Shown one piece after another: positions 26,198-35,395 of a stretch of 64,000 nucleotides of DNA. The stretch lies in assembly GCF_013377905.1 (NCBI RefSeq), contig NZ_JABKAV010000008.1, positions 41,358-105,357 of the forward strand, given 5' to 3'. The notes under the pieces are model-generated. The model made no database searches. It saw only the letters and a list, made by a program, of their open reading frames with translations, and was not told the DNA's origin. Made by a program: the position numbers and the translations under genes. How positions within the stretch are numbered: the stretch's first letter is position 1; every line of letters begins with the position of its first letter. This DNA comes from Hymenobacter terrestris (GTDB lineage Bacteria > Bacteroidota > Bacteroidia > Cytophagales > Hymenobacteraceae).

Positions 26198-27676
26198 CTA
26201 CTTCCCCAGCAGCGCGAACATCTCCTTTAGCACCTGCTTGTCGTCAAAGTCGTTTTTAATGCCCTTGATTTCCTGGTAGGTTTCGTGGCCTTTGCCGGCT
26301 ACCAGCACGATGTCGCCGGGCTGGGCCAGAGCTACGGCCGTTTTAATGGCCTCGCGCCGGTCGGCAATGGTGAGAACTTTGCCCAGCGCGGTAACCGGTA
26401 CGCCGGCCTGCATCTGGGCCAGAATATCGTTGGGATCTTCGAAGCGGGGATTGTCGGAGGTAAGCACGGCTCGCTCGGAGAGTACGGCGGCCAGGCGGGC
26501 CATTTCGGGACGCTTGGCTCCGTCGCGGTTGCCGCCACAGCCCACTACCGTAATTATCTGCTGGCTGGGCTGGCGGATGTCGGCCAGCGTCTGGAGCACG
26601 TTTTCCAGCGCGTCAGGCGTGTGGGCGTAGTCCACGATACCCGTGATGCGCGCCTTTTCCGATACCACCGGCTCGAAGCGACCGGGGGCCGAAGTCAGGC
26701 CCGACAGCACCGTGAGCACCTCGGTGGGGTCTTCGCCCAACAGCACCGCCGCACCGTAAATAGCCAGCAGGTTGTAGGCGTTGAACACGCCAATCAGCCG
26801 AAACTGCACCTCGCGGCCCTCTATTGCGAGGTGCAGACCGTGCACGGCGTTTTCCAGCAGCCGCGCCCGGAATTCGCCGTGGCCGCGGAGCGAGTACAGC
26901 TCGCGGCGGCCGGCCACGTTCTGCAGCATTACGGCCCCACGCTTGTCGTCGGCGTTGCTGAGCGCAAAGCCTGACTTCGGCAGCATGTCAAAAAAGCCCT
27001 TCTTGGCCTTCAAATAGGCATCGAAGGTACCGTGGTAGTCGAGGTGGTCGTGGCTGAGGTTGGTGAACACGCCGCCCGCGAAGTGCAGACCCGTAACGCG
27101 GTGCTGCACCACGGCATGCGAGCTGACCTCAATAAACACGTGGGTGCAGCCAGCCTTCAGCATCTGCGCCAGCAGCTCATTCAGACGGATGGCGTCGGGC
27201 GTAGTGTGGGTGCTCGGAATCACCTGCTCGTTAATCTGGTTCTGCACCGTGCTCAGCAGCCCGCAATGGTAGCCCAGCTCCCGGAACAGCTTGTGCAGCA
27301 TGGTAGCGCAGGTGGTTTTGCCGTTGGTGCCCGTAATGCCCACCAACTGTAGCTGCCGCGACGGATGCCCATAAAACTCGGCCGCCATCAGGGCCATTGC
27401 TTCCGCCGAATCGGCTACCTGCACGTAGCTCGTGGCCGGGTTCAACTCAGCCGGCAGCTCCTCGCACACTACCACGGCCGCACCCTGTTCTACGGCTTTC
27501 TGGATAAACTGGTGGCCGTCGGCCGCAGTACCGCGCAATGCAAAAAACACCGTTCCCGGCCCTGCCGAGCGCGAATCAAGGGTGAGGGCAGTAATGGTAG
27601 CGTCCGTCGGCCCGCGCTGGTCGAGCACGGTGGCAGCGGCAAGGAGTTGAGCAAGGTTTTTCAAGGGTGATTTCAC
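26198..27676 (-). CDS. murE: UDP-MurNAc-tripeptide synthetase
   Basis: MurE adds the third stem-peptide residue. The 492-residue protein has GITGTNGKTTCATML (ATP loop), HTTPDAIRLNELLAQM, EVSSHAVVQHRV, the central SHDHLDYHGT and VDYAHTPDALENVL. The C-terminal signature LTSDNPRFEDP contains DNPR, the motif of meso-diaminopimelate-adding enzymes rather than lysine-adding ones. The GTG at 27676 is preferred because the conserved N-terminus (KSPLKNLAQLL) follows directly; a GTG at 27706 is also possible. murF is not adjacent, unlike in E. coli. Confidence 0.95.
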   Translation of the reverse strand: MKSPLKNLAQLLAAATVLDQRGPTDATITALTLDSRSAGPGTVFFALRGTAADGHQFIQKAVEQGAAVVVCEELPAELNPATSYVQVADSAEAMALMAAEFYGHPSRQLQLVGITGTNGKTTCATMLHKLFRELGYHCGLLSTVQNQINEQVIPSTHTTPDAIRLNELLAQMLKAGCTHVFIEVSSHAVVQHRVTGLHFAGGVFTNLSHDHLDYHGTFDAYLKAKKGFFDMLPKSGFALSNADDKRGAVMLQNVAGRRELYSLRGHGEFRARLLENAVHGLHLAIEGREVQFRLIGVFNAYNLLAIYGAAVLLGEDPTEVLTVLSGLTSAPGRFEPVVSEKARITGIVDYAHTPDALENVLQTLADIRQPSQQIITVVGCGGNRDGAKRPEMARLAAVLSERAVLTSDNPRFEDPNDILAQMQAGVPVTALGKVLTIADRREAIKTAVALAQPGDIVLVAGKGHETYQEIKGIKNDFDDKQVLKEMFALLGK

Positions 27677-27815
27677 GCAGTGTTGTTGAGCAGCGTATAG
27701 ACGCACTAGTTGTAGTCTCTACGTTGCTGATATTATTCGAGCGGGCCTTTCAGGACGAGGATCCAATTAGTGCATCTCGACGCCGTTCAAAGGCCCCGAT
27801 ACCAACACTAGATCA

Positions 27816-29984
27816 TCAAGGATTAGCAGCTACCTGCACCGCTAACGGCCGCGGCAGCATGCCAATCGGCTCCAACGTAAGCTGCACGGTGGTGCCGCGC
27901 TTGGCAGGTGTGCCGGCCGCTACCGACTGGCTGATTACCCGGCCCGATCCGACGGTACGGACCCGCAGGCCGCGGTTTTCGAGCAGAAACAGCGCATCGC
28001 GCAGCGTTAGACCCTCTACGTTGGGCACGCGGCCGGGGCGTAGCAACAGCGGCCGTAGCTGCACATCGGCGGCCTGCGAGTCGGGGCGGGCGGTGCGCAC
28101 CCAATCTTCGGTGGGAGCCGTGGCCTGGTGGCGCACCCCTAGCTGGCTGAACATCATCGTCAGCTCGTCCTGCAGGCCGGCTTTCACCAGCGGCACGGGC
28201 GAGCGGCGCACGGGGGCGCGGGCCAGCAGCGGCCGCTCCGAAGCTGCGTCGCGGGCCATGGCCTTGTCGGCCAGTTCGCGGAACACCGGTGCGGCCACGT
28301 CGCCGCCGTAAATGCGGCCGTTCTTAGGCGAATCGACCACCACAATACAGCTGTACTTGGGCTTATCGGCTGGGAAGTAGCCGCAGAAGCTGGTGGAATA
28401 GGTGCGGGTATAAGCACCGTTTTTGAACTTCCAGGCCGTGCCGGTTTTACCCGCAATCAGGTAGTCGCTGGTGCGGATGCCGCGGGCCGTGCCGTGTTCT
28501 ACCACGCCTTCCATCATGGTGCGCACTTTCTGCAGGGTTTCCTCGGAGCATATTTTGGGGTTGAGCACCACCGGCTCGAACCGCTCAATCACCTTATCGG
28601 CCTGCTTGATTTCGCTTACAATCATGGGCTGCATCTTCACCCCGTTGTTGGCCACAGCGTTGTAAAAGGCCAGCGTCTGGAGCGGGGCCAGCTTCAGCTC
28701 GTAGCCGATGCTCATGGTGCTCAGCGAGGTCCGGCTCCAGCTGCGGTCCTGGGGGTCTTTGATGTATGGCCGTGCCTCGCCGGCCATCTGGAAGCCCAGC
28801 GGCTTATCGAGTCCGAAGCTTTTCAGGTGGTTGGTGTACCCGTCGGGGTTCTTGCTGAAAGTGCGCTCGGTGAGTAGCGCCACGCCGATGTTCGACGATT
28901 TCTCGAACACCTGCTGAATGGAAATCCGACCATACGGGTGCGAGTCGGTTTTCACGGCCCCGCCGATGCGCATGGCCCCCGAGCGGCCAGTGTTAATCGT
29001 GTCGGTTAGCTGCAAGTCAGGGTTTTCCTCGAAAGCGGCCATCATTGAGGCCAGCTTGAAGGTTGAGCCCGGCTCAGTGCGGCCCTGGTCGGCAATGGCG
29101 TAGTTGTAGTTTTCGCGGTACACACCGTCGGCCACCTTGCCCAGGTTGGCGACGGCTTTGATATGGCCGGTGGCCACCTCCATCAGAATAACGGTGCCGT
29201 ACTGGGCGTTATTCTGCACCAGCGACTTGTAGAGGGCACTTTCGGCCATGTCCTGGAGGTTGATATCGAGCGTCGTCTTCACGTCGTAGCCCGGCTGGGG
29301 CTTCACCTCGGTACCGTCGTAGATAGGCTTGTTGCCACCGGGCAGGCGCTCGAACAGGGCCTCGCCGTCGCGGCCGGCCAGGTGGCGGTTAAAGGTGAAC
29401 TCCAGGCCCGCCCCGTTCTTATCTTCGTTCAGGAAGCCAATGGTGCGTTGGGCCAGCCCGCCAAAGGGCCGGAAGCGCTTATCAATCTTCTCAAAAATGA
29501 CCCCGCCCCGGTTTTTTCCCTCCCGGAAGATGGGCCACGAAGCCAGCTCTTTTTTCTCCTGATAATTGATTTGCCGCGAGTTGAGGCGGATATAGCGCAC
29601 ACCCTTCTTGGGGTCGTGAGCGTTCTTGAGCTTGCGGAAATACTCCTGCTTGCTTCGGTCGCCAAAAAAGCCCGCCAGCAGCCCGGCCAGCGAATCTACC
29701 TTCTGGTTGAACAGCGCATCGTTCACCACACTAGGGTCCCAGGCAACCCGGTAAAAGGGCAACGAGGTAGCCATAATACTCTCATTATCAGAGTATATAT
29801 TGCCGCGGGTAGCAAAAACCGGCTGGTATATAACCCGCCGTTCCTGCTCCAGGGCGCTCCATTTGGCACCTTCAGTAAACTGAATGTGGGTTATGCGCCA
29901 CACAATGGCCGCCGAAAACAGGCAGACCCCCAAAAAGGCCAAACGTACGCGGGTTACAATGCTTTTTTTAACGTTTCCTTTCAT
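27816..29984 (-). CDS. ftsI: Class B penicillin-binding protein with PASTA domain (FtsI/PBP3)
   Basis: This divisome transpeptidase cross-links septal peptidoglycan. The 722-residue protein has one N-terminal membrane helix (about 14-32), a PBP dimerisation domain (about 55-220) and a transpeptidase domain. Active-site motifs are STFK (307-310), SSN (363-365) and KTG (513-515). A C-terminal PASTA-like domain (about 655-715) begins VPNVEGLTLRDALFLLENRGL, as in many Bacteroidetes and Gram-positive division PBPs. Its ATG overlaps the ftsL stop (ATGA), indicating translational coupling. SEDS partner FtsW is encoded downstream. Confidence 0.95.
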   Translation of the reverse strand: MKGNVKKSIVTRVRLAFLGVCLFSAAIVWRITHIQFTEGAKWSALEQERRVIYQPVFATRGNIYSDNESIMATSLPFYRVAWDPSVVNDALFNQKVDSLAGLLAGFFGDRSKQEYFRKLKNAHDPKKGVRYIRLNSRQINYQEKKELASWPIFREGKNRGGVIFEKIDKRFRPFGGLAQRTIGFLNEDKNGAGLEFTFNRHLAGRDGEALFERLPGGNKPIYDGTEVKPQPGYDVKTTLDINLQDMAESALYKSLVQNNAQYGTVILMEVATGHIKAVANLGKVADGVYRENYNYAIADQGRTEPGSTFKLASMMAAFEENPDLQLTDTINTGRSGAMRIGGAVKTDSHPYGRISIQQVFEKSSNIGVALLTERTFSKNPDGYTNHLKSFGLDKPLGFQMAGEARPYIKDPQDRSWSRTSLSTMSIGYELKLAPLQTLAFYNAVANNGVKMQPMIVSEIKQADKVIERFEPVVLNPKICSEETLQKVRTMMEGVVEHGTARGIRTSDYLIAGKTGTAWKFKNGAYTRTYSTSFCGYFPADKPKYSCIVVVDSPKNGRIYGGDVAAPVFRELADKAMARDAASERPLLARAPVRRSPVPLVKAGLQDELTMMFSQLGVRHQATAPTEDWVRTARPDSQAADVQLRPLLLRPGRVPNVEGLTLRDALFLLENRGLRVRTVGSGRVISQSVAAGTPAKRGTTVQLTLEPIGMLPRPLAVQVAANP

Positions 29985-30709
29985 CGACGGCGGATTGTAG
30001 CGCGATTGGATGAAGCGGCGGCCGGAGCCGGCTCGCCGTTGAGGTCGGTGCCAATAGGAACGGGCGGCGCGCCCACTTCCACCACCGAGTCGATGCCCAG
30101 GGCGGGGCCCACCACCCGGCGCAACGAGTCGACGCGGGCGCGGGCAGTCATGGCAGCTACCGAGTCGGCCGTGAGTCCGGGCATCATGTCCAGTTTGGCC
30201 TCATCGAGGCCACCGGCGGGCACGGCAATGCGAAAGGGCGGCGAGGAGCTTTCGGCCAGCCCGTAGGCAGCCACGCGCCGGGCCACTTCGCTCTGCTTGC
30301 TGGCCTCCATGTAGTCAGACTTGAGCGTGGTGTAATCAGCCCGCAGGTCTTCGGTTTCGGTCTTCATTTTCTGAATGCTGCGGTTCATGCGGGTGGCGTA
30401 GTGCGTGTTGCCGATATACAGCAGCACCAGAAACATGATGAACAGCAGATGCGGCAGCAGCCGCACCGGCAGTCCCTCCCGAAACAGCCCGTCCATGGGT
30501 GTGGCCCGCTCCAGCAACGTAAACACGCTCCACGTGCTTCGCTTTGGGGCCGCCGGCCGGGCCGCCCGCACTGGTCGGGGAATCGGCTCGGGGGCCGCCT
30601 CAGGCTCTGGCTCGGCCACTGCCGGCGGGCGCACCGGTTCCGGCTCCACGGCGCGGGGCACGTTGGCACGGGGCGGGGTGCTGGCAGGACGAACGGTATT
30701 GGCGGACAT
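29981..30709 (-). CDS. ftsL: FtsL-like cell division protein
   Basis: This 242-residue bitopic protein has a long Pro/Glu/Arg-rich cytoplasmic part. One membrane helix (LLPHLLFIMFLVLLYIGNTHYA) is followed by a coiled coil (NRSIQKMKTETEDLRADYTTLKSDY). Position between rsmH and ftsI and this topology identify it as the FtsL-like protein of Bacteroidetes. The start ATG at 30709 lies 4 bp after the rsmH stop, and its stop overlaps the ftsI start. The C-terminal tail beyond the coiled coil is longer than in E. coli FtsL (121 residues). Sequence similarity alone would be weak. Confidence 0.85.
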   Translation of the reverse strand: MSANTVRPASTPPRANVPRAVEPEPVRPPAVAEPEPEAAPEPIPRPVRAARPAAPKRSTWSVFTLLERATPMDGLFREGLPVRLLPHLLFIMFLVLLYIGNTHYATRMNRSIQKMKTETEDLRADYTTLKSDYMEASKQSEVARRVAAYGLAESSSPPFRIAVPAGGLDEAKLDMMPGLTADSVAAMTARARVDSLRRVVGPALGIDSVVEVGAPPVPIGTDLNGEPAPAAASSNRATIRRR

Positions 30710-30713
30710 CTTT

Positions 30714-31643
30714 TTACTTTTTGATTGCGATGCGCAGCTTCGCCGAACGGGCGCGGCTATTGAGGGCAACTTCTTCGGCCGTGGCCTCCATGGGCTTGCG
30801 GGTAACGACTTCGAAGGGCAAATCGGTGCGGCCAAACAGGTCTTTATCAGCCTCGCCGAAGAATTTACCCTTGGCGAGGAAGTTCTTCACCAGTCGGTCT
30901 TCGAGCGAGTGGTAGCTCATGACCACCAGCCGGCCGCCGGGGCGCAGCACCTGAGTAGTCTGTTCGAGCATTTCGCGCAAAGCGGCCATTTCGTCGTTGG
31001 CCTCGATGCGTAGGGCCTGGAAAACCTGGGCCAGGTACTTGTTCTCCTTGCCCCGCGGCGTGCAGGGCGCAATGGCTTTCTTGAGGGCCGCAATGGTGGT
31101 AATGGACTGCCCGCGCCGCGCCGAAACCACCATGGCGGCCAGCGTGCGGGCATTGGTTACCTCGCCGTACATGCCAAAAATGCGGTGCAGCTCCGCTTCC
31201 GGGTATTCGTTGATGAGGTCGGCGGCCGAGGCGTCGGGGCCGTCGGGGTCCATGCGCATATCCAGCGGCCCGTCGAAGCGGGTGCTGAAGCCGCGCTCCG
31301 GCGTATCGAACTGGTGCGACGACACGCCCAAATCGGCTAACAGGCCATCGACGGGCAGCACGCCGCGCTGGTTGAGTTCTTGGAACAGGTGGCGGAAGTT
31401 GGCGCGGATGAACGTGAACTCGGGGCGGGCCAGTTGGGCGGCCTCCGCCTCGGCATCGGCATCCTGGTCGAAGCTGTAGAGGTGGCCGGGGCTTTGCAGG
31501 CGCTCCAGCATCCGGGCCGAGTGGCCGCCACCGCCGAAAGTAACGTCCACATAGCGGCCTCCGGGCTGCAAGTCGAGGGCTTCGAGGCACTCGCGCAGCA
31601 TCACCGGGCGGTGGTAGGCGGTATCGTTGGCGTAGTCGTTCAC
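30714..31643 (-). CDS. rsmH: 16S rRNA (cytosine(1402)-N(4))-methyltransferase
   Basis: RsmH (MraW) methylates N4 of C1402 in 16S rRNA using SAM. The 309-residue protein has YHRPVMLRECLEAL at the N-terminus and the SAM loop YVDVTFGGGGHSARML. DGLLADLGVSSHQFDTPERGFS, the diagnostic MraW motif, follows. YHSLEDRLVKNFL and KPMEATAEEVALNSRARSAKLR complete the C-terminal part. Start is GTG at 31643. It is the first gene of this dcw cluster; mraZ, its usual upstream neighbour, is absent. The cluster promoter is probably at 31684-31713. Confidence 0.96.
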   Translation of the reverse strand: MNDYANDTAYHRPVMLRECLEALDLQPGGRYVDVTFGGGGHSARMLERLQSPGHLYSFDQDADAEAEAAQLARPEFTFIRANFRHLFQELNQRGVLPVDGLLADLGVSSHQFDTPERGFSTRFDGPLDMRMDPDGPDASAADLINEYPEAELHRIFGMYGEVTNARTLAAMVVSARRGQSITTIAALKKAIAPCTPRGKENKYLAQVFQALRIEANDEMAALREMLEQTTQVLRPGGRLVVMSYHSLEDRLVKNFLAKGKFFGEADKDLFGRTDLPFEVVTRKPMEATAEEVALNSRARSAKLRIAIKK

Positions 31644-31683
31644 GGCAGGTAATTCGGGTTCCGCGTTGTAAATCGGCGAAAGT

Positions 31684-31713
31684 CAAAAGTACGCATCCAA
31701 TGGGCAACACCAA
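31684..31713 (-). promoter_or_regulatory. Probable promoter of the dcw cluster
   Basis: On the minus strand TTG (31713-31711) and TACTTTTG (31691-31684) are spaced by 19 bp, matching the Bacteroidetes TTG/TAnnTTTG consensus. It is 40 bp upstream of the rsmH start. Confidence 0.55.
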
Positions 31714-31819
31714 CTGCCTGGGGCCGCAAACCGGTTTTTCTTGGATCATAGCCTGCTAAAGCCCATAATACTGAACACGTCCCTTATAATTCCGTACGCG
31801 GCCCCCACGCGGTATTCCC

Positions 31820-31827
31820 TACCTTTG
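31820..31827 (+). promoter_or_regulatory. -7 promoter element upstream of the HYC_CC_PP gene
   Basis: TACCTTTG fits TAnnTTTG and lies only 12 bp before the ATG at 31840, implying a very short leader. No convincing TTG -33 element is visible. Confidence 0.4.
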
Positions 31828-31839
31828 CGGTTGCTACTT

Positions 31840-32283
31840 ATGAAACGTCCACTGCTCCATCGGCTCTTTAGTGTCTGGCTGGCCCTGCTGGTACTCACCT
31901 CCTCGGTGGGTCTGGCGGTACAGCAGCATCTGTGCCTGCAAAGTGGTCAAAGCAGCACCGACGTCATTTTTCAGCCGGCCAGCCACGGCTGTGCGCCGGT
32001 TCAGGTAGCCGCTGAGCCCCACGAGGACGAAGCAGGCCACCTGCTAAAGTCGTGCTGCGAGTTTGGGGCTGATTTTCATAAGCTCGATGTCGCTTCGGCT
32101 CAGCTGAGCTGGGCGAAAGTATCGGTGCCGGCTTTGGTGCCGGTTTGGCCCGCGGCCCCGTTTCCGGCCTTTAAAGCCGCTACCTTCTACCAGCCCGCTT
32201 CGCGCTGGTACGCGGCCGATTCGTCTCCCCCGCCGCTGGGCGGTCGGGCGCTGCTCACGCGGGTGGGCCTGCTGGTCGTTTAG
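31840..32283 (+). CDS. HYC_CC_PP-type small exported protein
   Basis: This 147-residue protein has an N-terminal hydrophobic stretch (LFSVWLALLVLTSSVGLAV) followed by QQHLC, then LKSCCEFG and a proline-containing tail. That order (His-x-Cys, Cys-Cys, Pro) is characteristic of the Bacteroidetes HYC_CC_PP family. The cysteines and histidines suggest metal handling. It is immediately upstream of a TonB-dependent receptor and a heavy-metal-associated protein on the same strand, probably one operon. Function has not been shown for the family as far as I know. The ATG at 31840 is chosen because it starts the signal-like sequence. Confidence 0.7.
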   Translation: MKRPLLHRLFSVWLALLVLTSSVGLAVQQHLCLQSGQSSTDVIFQPASHGCAPVQVAAEPHEDEAGHLLKSCCEFGADFHKLDVASAQLSWAKVSVPALVPVWPAAPFPAFKAATFYQPASRWYAADSSPPPLGGRALLTRVGLLVV

Positions 32284-32375
32284 CATTTTTCCGGAGGCTG
32301 CCGTTCGGGCAGCCCGCTTCGCCGGGCCCTATTGGGCCAGCGCTTATTTCGGAAAAAGCTAAACTTCTGCTTCTT

Positions 32376-34625
32376 ATGCATTCCTCTATCCGGCACAGCC
32401 GGGCGCTGGCGGTAGCCGGCCTCGTGCTGGCTGCCACTGCCGCCCAAGCCCAAACGCCCGACCCTTCCGTGGCCCCCGTGCGCGGGCAGGTGCTCGACGT
32501 TACCAGCAACTCGCCCGTCCCCGGCGCAGTCGTCCGCTGGCTGAGCAACCCCGCCGGGGCCGCCACCACCGACGCCCAAGGCGCCTTCTCGCTGGTGCGC
32601 CCCGCTGGCACTGACAACCGGCTCATCATCAATTTCCTGGGTTACCTGGCCGACACGGTGCGGGCCGAGGGCACCCGCTACCTGCGCGTGCCGCTCCGCC
32701 GCTCCGCCGAGCTGGGCGAGGTGAAAGTGGAAGCCCGCGCCCTCGCCTACTCCGGGCTCACGCCCACCAACACCCAGGTCATCACGAGCCGCGACCTCAC
32801 CAAATCGGCCTGCTGCAACCTGGCCGAGAGCTTCGAAACCAATGCTTCGGTCGAAGTTTCGACCACCGACGCGGCCTCAGGAGCCAAACAAATTCAGCTA
32901 TTGGGCCTCGATGGGGCTTATACGCTGCTGACGCTGGAGAACCTGCCGGCCCTGCGCGGGCTGGCCACACCCTACCGTCTGGGCTACCTGGCCGGCCCCT
33001 GGATTGAGGGCATCGACATTATTAAGGGCATGGGCTCGGTGGTGAACGGCTACGAAAGCATTGCCGGGCAGGTGAATATTCACCTCAAGGACCCCGAGAA
33101 AACCGACCGCCTGCACTTCAATGCCTACGTCAACGACATGGGCAAATTCGACCTGAACCTGAACCTGGCCACCCGGCTCACGCCCAAGCTGAGCACGGCC
33201 CTACTATTGCACACCGACCACCTGGGCGGCCGCATCGACCGCAACGACGACGGGTTCCTGGATCTGCCCCGCGCCACCCAGTTCAACGCTTTTAATAAGT
33301 GGAAGTACAACTCGGGCAACGGCGTAGTGCTGGAAGCCGGCCTGGGGGCGCTGCGCGAAACCCGGCAGGGCGGGCAGCTTGGCTTCCGCGAGAATACGCC
33401 CGGCCCCTACTACGGCATCACCCAGGAAACCAACCGCTTCACCGGCTACGCCAAAGCCAGCTACGCCTGGACCGGCCGCCCCTACCAGAGCCTGGGGCTG
33501 CTGCTAAGCGGCACCGACCACGACTTCATCTCCAGCTATGGCCGCCGCAACTACGACGGCAACCAGCGCACGGGCCTGGCTACGCTGCTGTTCCAGAGCA
33601 TCATCGGAACCACGGCCCACACCTACCGTACCGGCCTGAGCTTCCAGTACGACGACTACCGCGAAACCTATAACCCCAGCACAACCAGCACGGAATTGCT
33701 GGCCCGCAACCGCCGCGAGCAGGTGCCGGGCGCATTCGGCGAGTACACCTACCAGAATGCCAGTAACCTGACGGTGGTTGGTGGCCTGCGCCTCGACCGC
33801 CACAACCTGTACGGCTGGCTGCTGACGCCCCGCCTGAACGTGAAGTACGACCCGGCCAAGAATACAGTGCTCCGCTTTGCGGCCGGCAAGGGCCTGCGGG
33901 TGGCCAACCCGCTGGCCGAAAACTCGGGCATGTTCGTCAGCTCCCGCGACTTTGTCATCAGCCCCGATCTACAGCCTGAAAAGGCTTGGAGCGTGGGCGG
34001 CTCGGCCACCCAGTACTTCAATGCTTTCGGCCGGCAGGGCACGCTCGTGGCCGATTACTACCACACCGAATTTCAGAACCAAGTGGTAGTCGACTCCTAC
34101 ACCTCCCCCGACCGGCTACTGATTGGCAACCTGGCCTCGGGCGGGCGTAGCTACTCGCGCAGCTTTCTGGCCGAAGTGCTGGTGGAGCCCTTGAAGGGCC
34201 TGGAGGTAAAGGCGGCCTACAAGCACCTCGATGTGCAGACAACGTATGGCGGCGAGCTGTTGCCGCGGGTGCTGGTGCCCCGCCACCGCCTATTCCTCAA
34301 CCTGGCCTATGCCACGGCCTTCGACAAGTGGCGCGCCGATTTGACAGTACAGGGTTACGGCCAACGCCCGCTGGCTCCCGAGCCCGGCTCCGTTGAGCGA
34401 GGCCCGATTTTCAGTCCCCGCTACGCCCTACTCAACACCCAAATCACGCGCGCTTTCAAGCGCTGGGAGGTGTATGCCGGCGTCGAGAACCTAACGAATT
34501 ATCGCCAACGCAACCCCATTCAGGGAGCCGCCGCGCCTTTTGGCCCGACTTTCGATGCGGCCATGGTATGGGGTCCGGTGTATGGCCGTATGAGCTACTT
34601 GGGTATGCGGTTCACGCTACCCTAA
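32376..34625 (+). CDS. TonB-dependent receptor with carboxypeptidase-like N-terminal domain
   Basis: This 749-residue outer-membrane receptor has a signal peptide (ALAVAGLVLAATAAQA). A carboxypeptidase-D-like regulatory domain occupies about residues 35-115 (VRGQVLDVTSNSPVPGAVV). The plug domain (about 125-235) contains SACCNLAESFETNASVEVS and IKGMGSVVNGYESIAGQVN. A 22-stranded-type barrel follows, ending in an aromatic-rich strand (MRFTLP). The plug cysteine pair and the flanking HYC_CC_PP and metal-binding genes point to a metal or metal-chelate substrate, with copper as a candidate. This is inference from context. Confidence 0.88.
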   Translation: MHSSIRHSRALAVAGLVLAATAAQAQTPDPSVAPVRGQVLDVTSNSPVPGAVVRWLSNPAGAATTDAQGAFSLVRPAGTDNRLIINFLGYLADTVRAEGTRYLRVPLRRSAELGEVKVEARALAYSGLTPTNTQVITSRDLTKSACCNLAESFETNASVEVSTTDAASGAKQIQLLGLDGAYTLLTLENLPALRGLATPYRLGYLAGPWIEGIDIIKGMGSVVNGYESIAGQVNIHLKDPEKTDRLHFNAYVNDMGKFDLNLNLATRLTPKLSTALLLHTDHLGGRIDRNDDGFLDLPRATQFNAFNKWKYNSGNGVVLEAGLGALRETRQGGQLGFRENTPGPYYGITQETNRFTGYAKASYAWTGRPYQSLGLLLSGTDHDFISSYGRRNYDGNQRTGLATLLFQSIIGTTAHTYRTGLSFQYDDYRETYNPSTTSTELLARNRREQVPGAFGEYTYQNASNLTVVGGLRLDRHNLYGWLLTPRLNVKYDPAKNTVLRFAAGKGLRVANPLAENSGMFVSSRDFVISPDLQPEKAWSVGGSATQYFNAFGRQGTLVADYYHTEFQNQVVVDSYTSPDRLLIGNLASGGRSYSRSFLAEVLVEPLKGLEVKAAYKHLDVQTTYGGELLPRVLVPRHRLFLNLAYATAFDKWRADLTVQGYGQRPLAPEPGSVERGPIFSPRYALLNTQITRAFKRWEVYAGVENLTNYRQRNPIQGAAAPFGPTFDAAMVWGPVYGRMSYLGMRFTLP

Positions 34626-34681
34626 ATCGGCCTTTTTCGAATGATTACGCACTTTTTCACCTTTCAGTCTGTTTCAATCTC

Positions 34682-35050
34682 ATGAAATTCTTCCCCTCCT
34701 TTCTGCTTTCCTGCCTGCTGATAATTTCGGGCGGCGCTTTTGCTCAAACCACCAAAACCAAGGCGAAAGGCCCGGCCACCGAAACACTCCAGCTGAAAAC
34801 CTCGGCCGTGTGCGACATGTGCAAAGCCCGCCTCGAAAAAGCCATGGCCTACGAAAAAGGCGTGCAACAGGCCACGCTCGATGTGCCCAGCCAAATGCTG
34901 ACTGTTACGTTCCGCCCGGATAAAACCAGTGCTGCCGCGCTTACCTCGGCCGTGCAAAAAACCGGCTACGATGCCAATGGTCAGTTGGCTGACAACAAGG
35001 CCTACGAGCGCCTGCCGGAGTGCTGCAAGAAAACCAACGACGTTCACTAA
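34682..35050 (+). CDS. Secreted heavy-metal-associated (HMA) domain protein
   Basis: This 122-residue protein has a signal peptide (FFPSFLLSCLLIISGGAFA) and one HMA-like domain. TSAVCDMCKARLEKAM gives the metal-binding CxxC (normally GMTCxxC) and VTFRPDKTSAAALTSAVQKTGYDA is the typical ferredoxin-like second half. The C-terminus has LPECCKKTN, a further cysteine pair. It would be a periplasmic soft-metal binder (Cu+, Hg2+ or similar). It is the third gene of the 31840-35050 module, 56 bp after the receptor, with a strong hairpin at 35123-35190 behind it. Confidence 0.85.
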   Translation: MKFFPSFLLSCLLIISGGAFAQTTKTKAKGPATETLQLKTSAVCDMCKARLEKAMAYEKGVQQATLDVPSQMLTVTFRPDKTSAAALTSAVQKTGYDANGQLADNKAYERLPECCKKTNDVH

Positions 35051-35395
35051 ATAGCCTGGCCAGAGCAGCTGGTAATTGGCTGAGCATTGCCCCATGTGGC
35101 AGCTTATGGCTCAGGGTCCATAATGCAGGAGGGCTGGCGGTAAGTGGCATACCCAAACTGGGTTGCTACTTACCGCCGGCCCTCCTGCATAGGTGTAATG
35201 GCCTATGTATCTGGGCTTCGGATAGTATAGCAACCAGATTAAATAGTATGCCAACGGGGCTATATATCCGACGAACAGGTAAATTTCAGCACGTTTATAA
35301 AAATAGTCTGATTTAATCCACCTATATTACCGACTGCTACTCCGCATGTAAGTCAGCTTGTATCGGTACCAAAACTGCTTTCTCGCTTATTCTTT
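35051..35395. other. 345-bp intergenic region between the metal module and the LytTR gene
   Basis: It contains the 35123-35190 inverted repeat. The AT-richer right half is probably the leader and promoter region of the response regulator gene. I see no open frame or RNA gene in it. Confidence 0.5.
35123..35190. terminator. Large hairpin after the HMA gene
   Basis: Arms 35123-35145 and 35168-35190 pair over 23 bp with one mismatch, around a 22-nt spacer. It lies 72 bp after the HMA gene stop and may be a terminator or another dispersed palindrome. Confidence 0.65.

Noticed and set aside
30865..31749. 294-residue frame overlapping rsmH on the same strand
   Set aside because: Arg/Pro-rich translation typical of a frame shadow in G+C-rich DNA; RsmH motifs are all in the other frame.
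31644..31839. mraZ upstream of rsmH
   Set aside because: The gap holds a promoter and the divergent gene start; no frame resembles MraZ.
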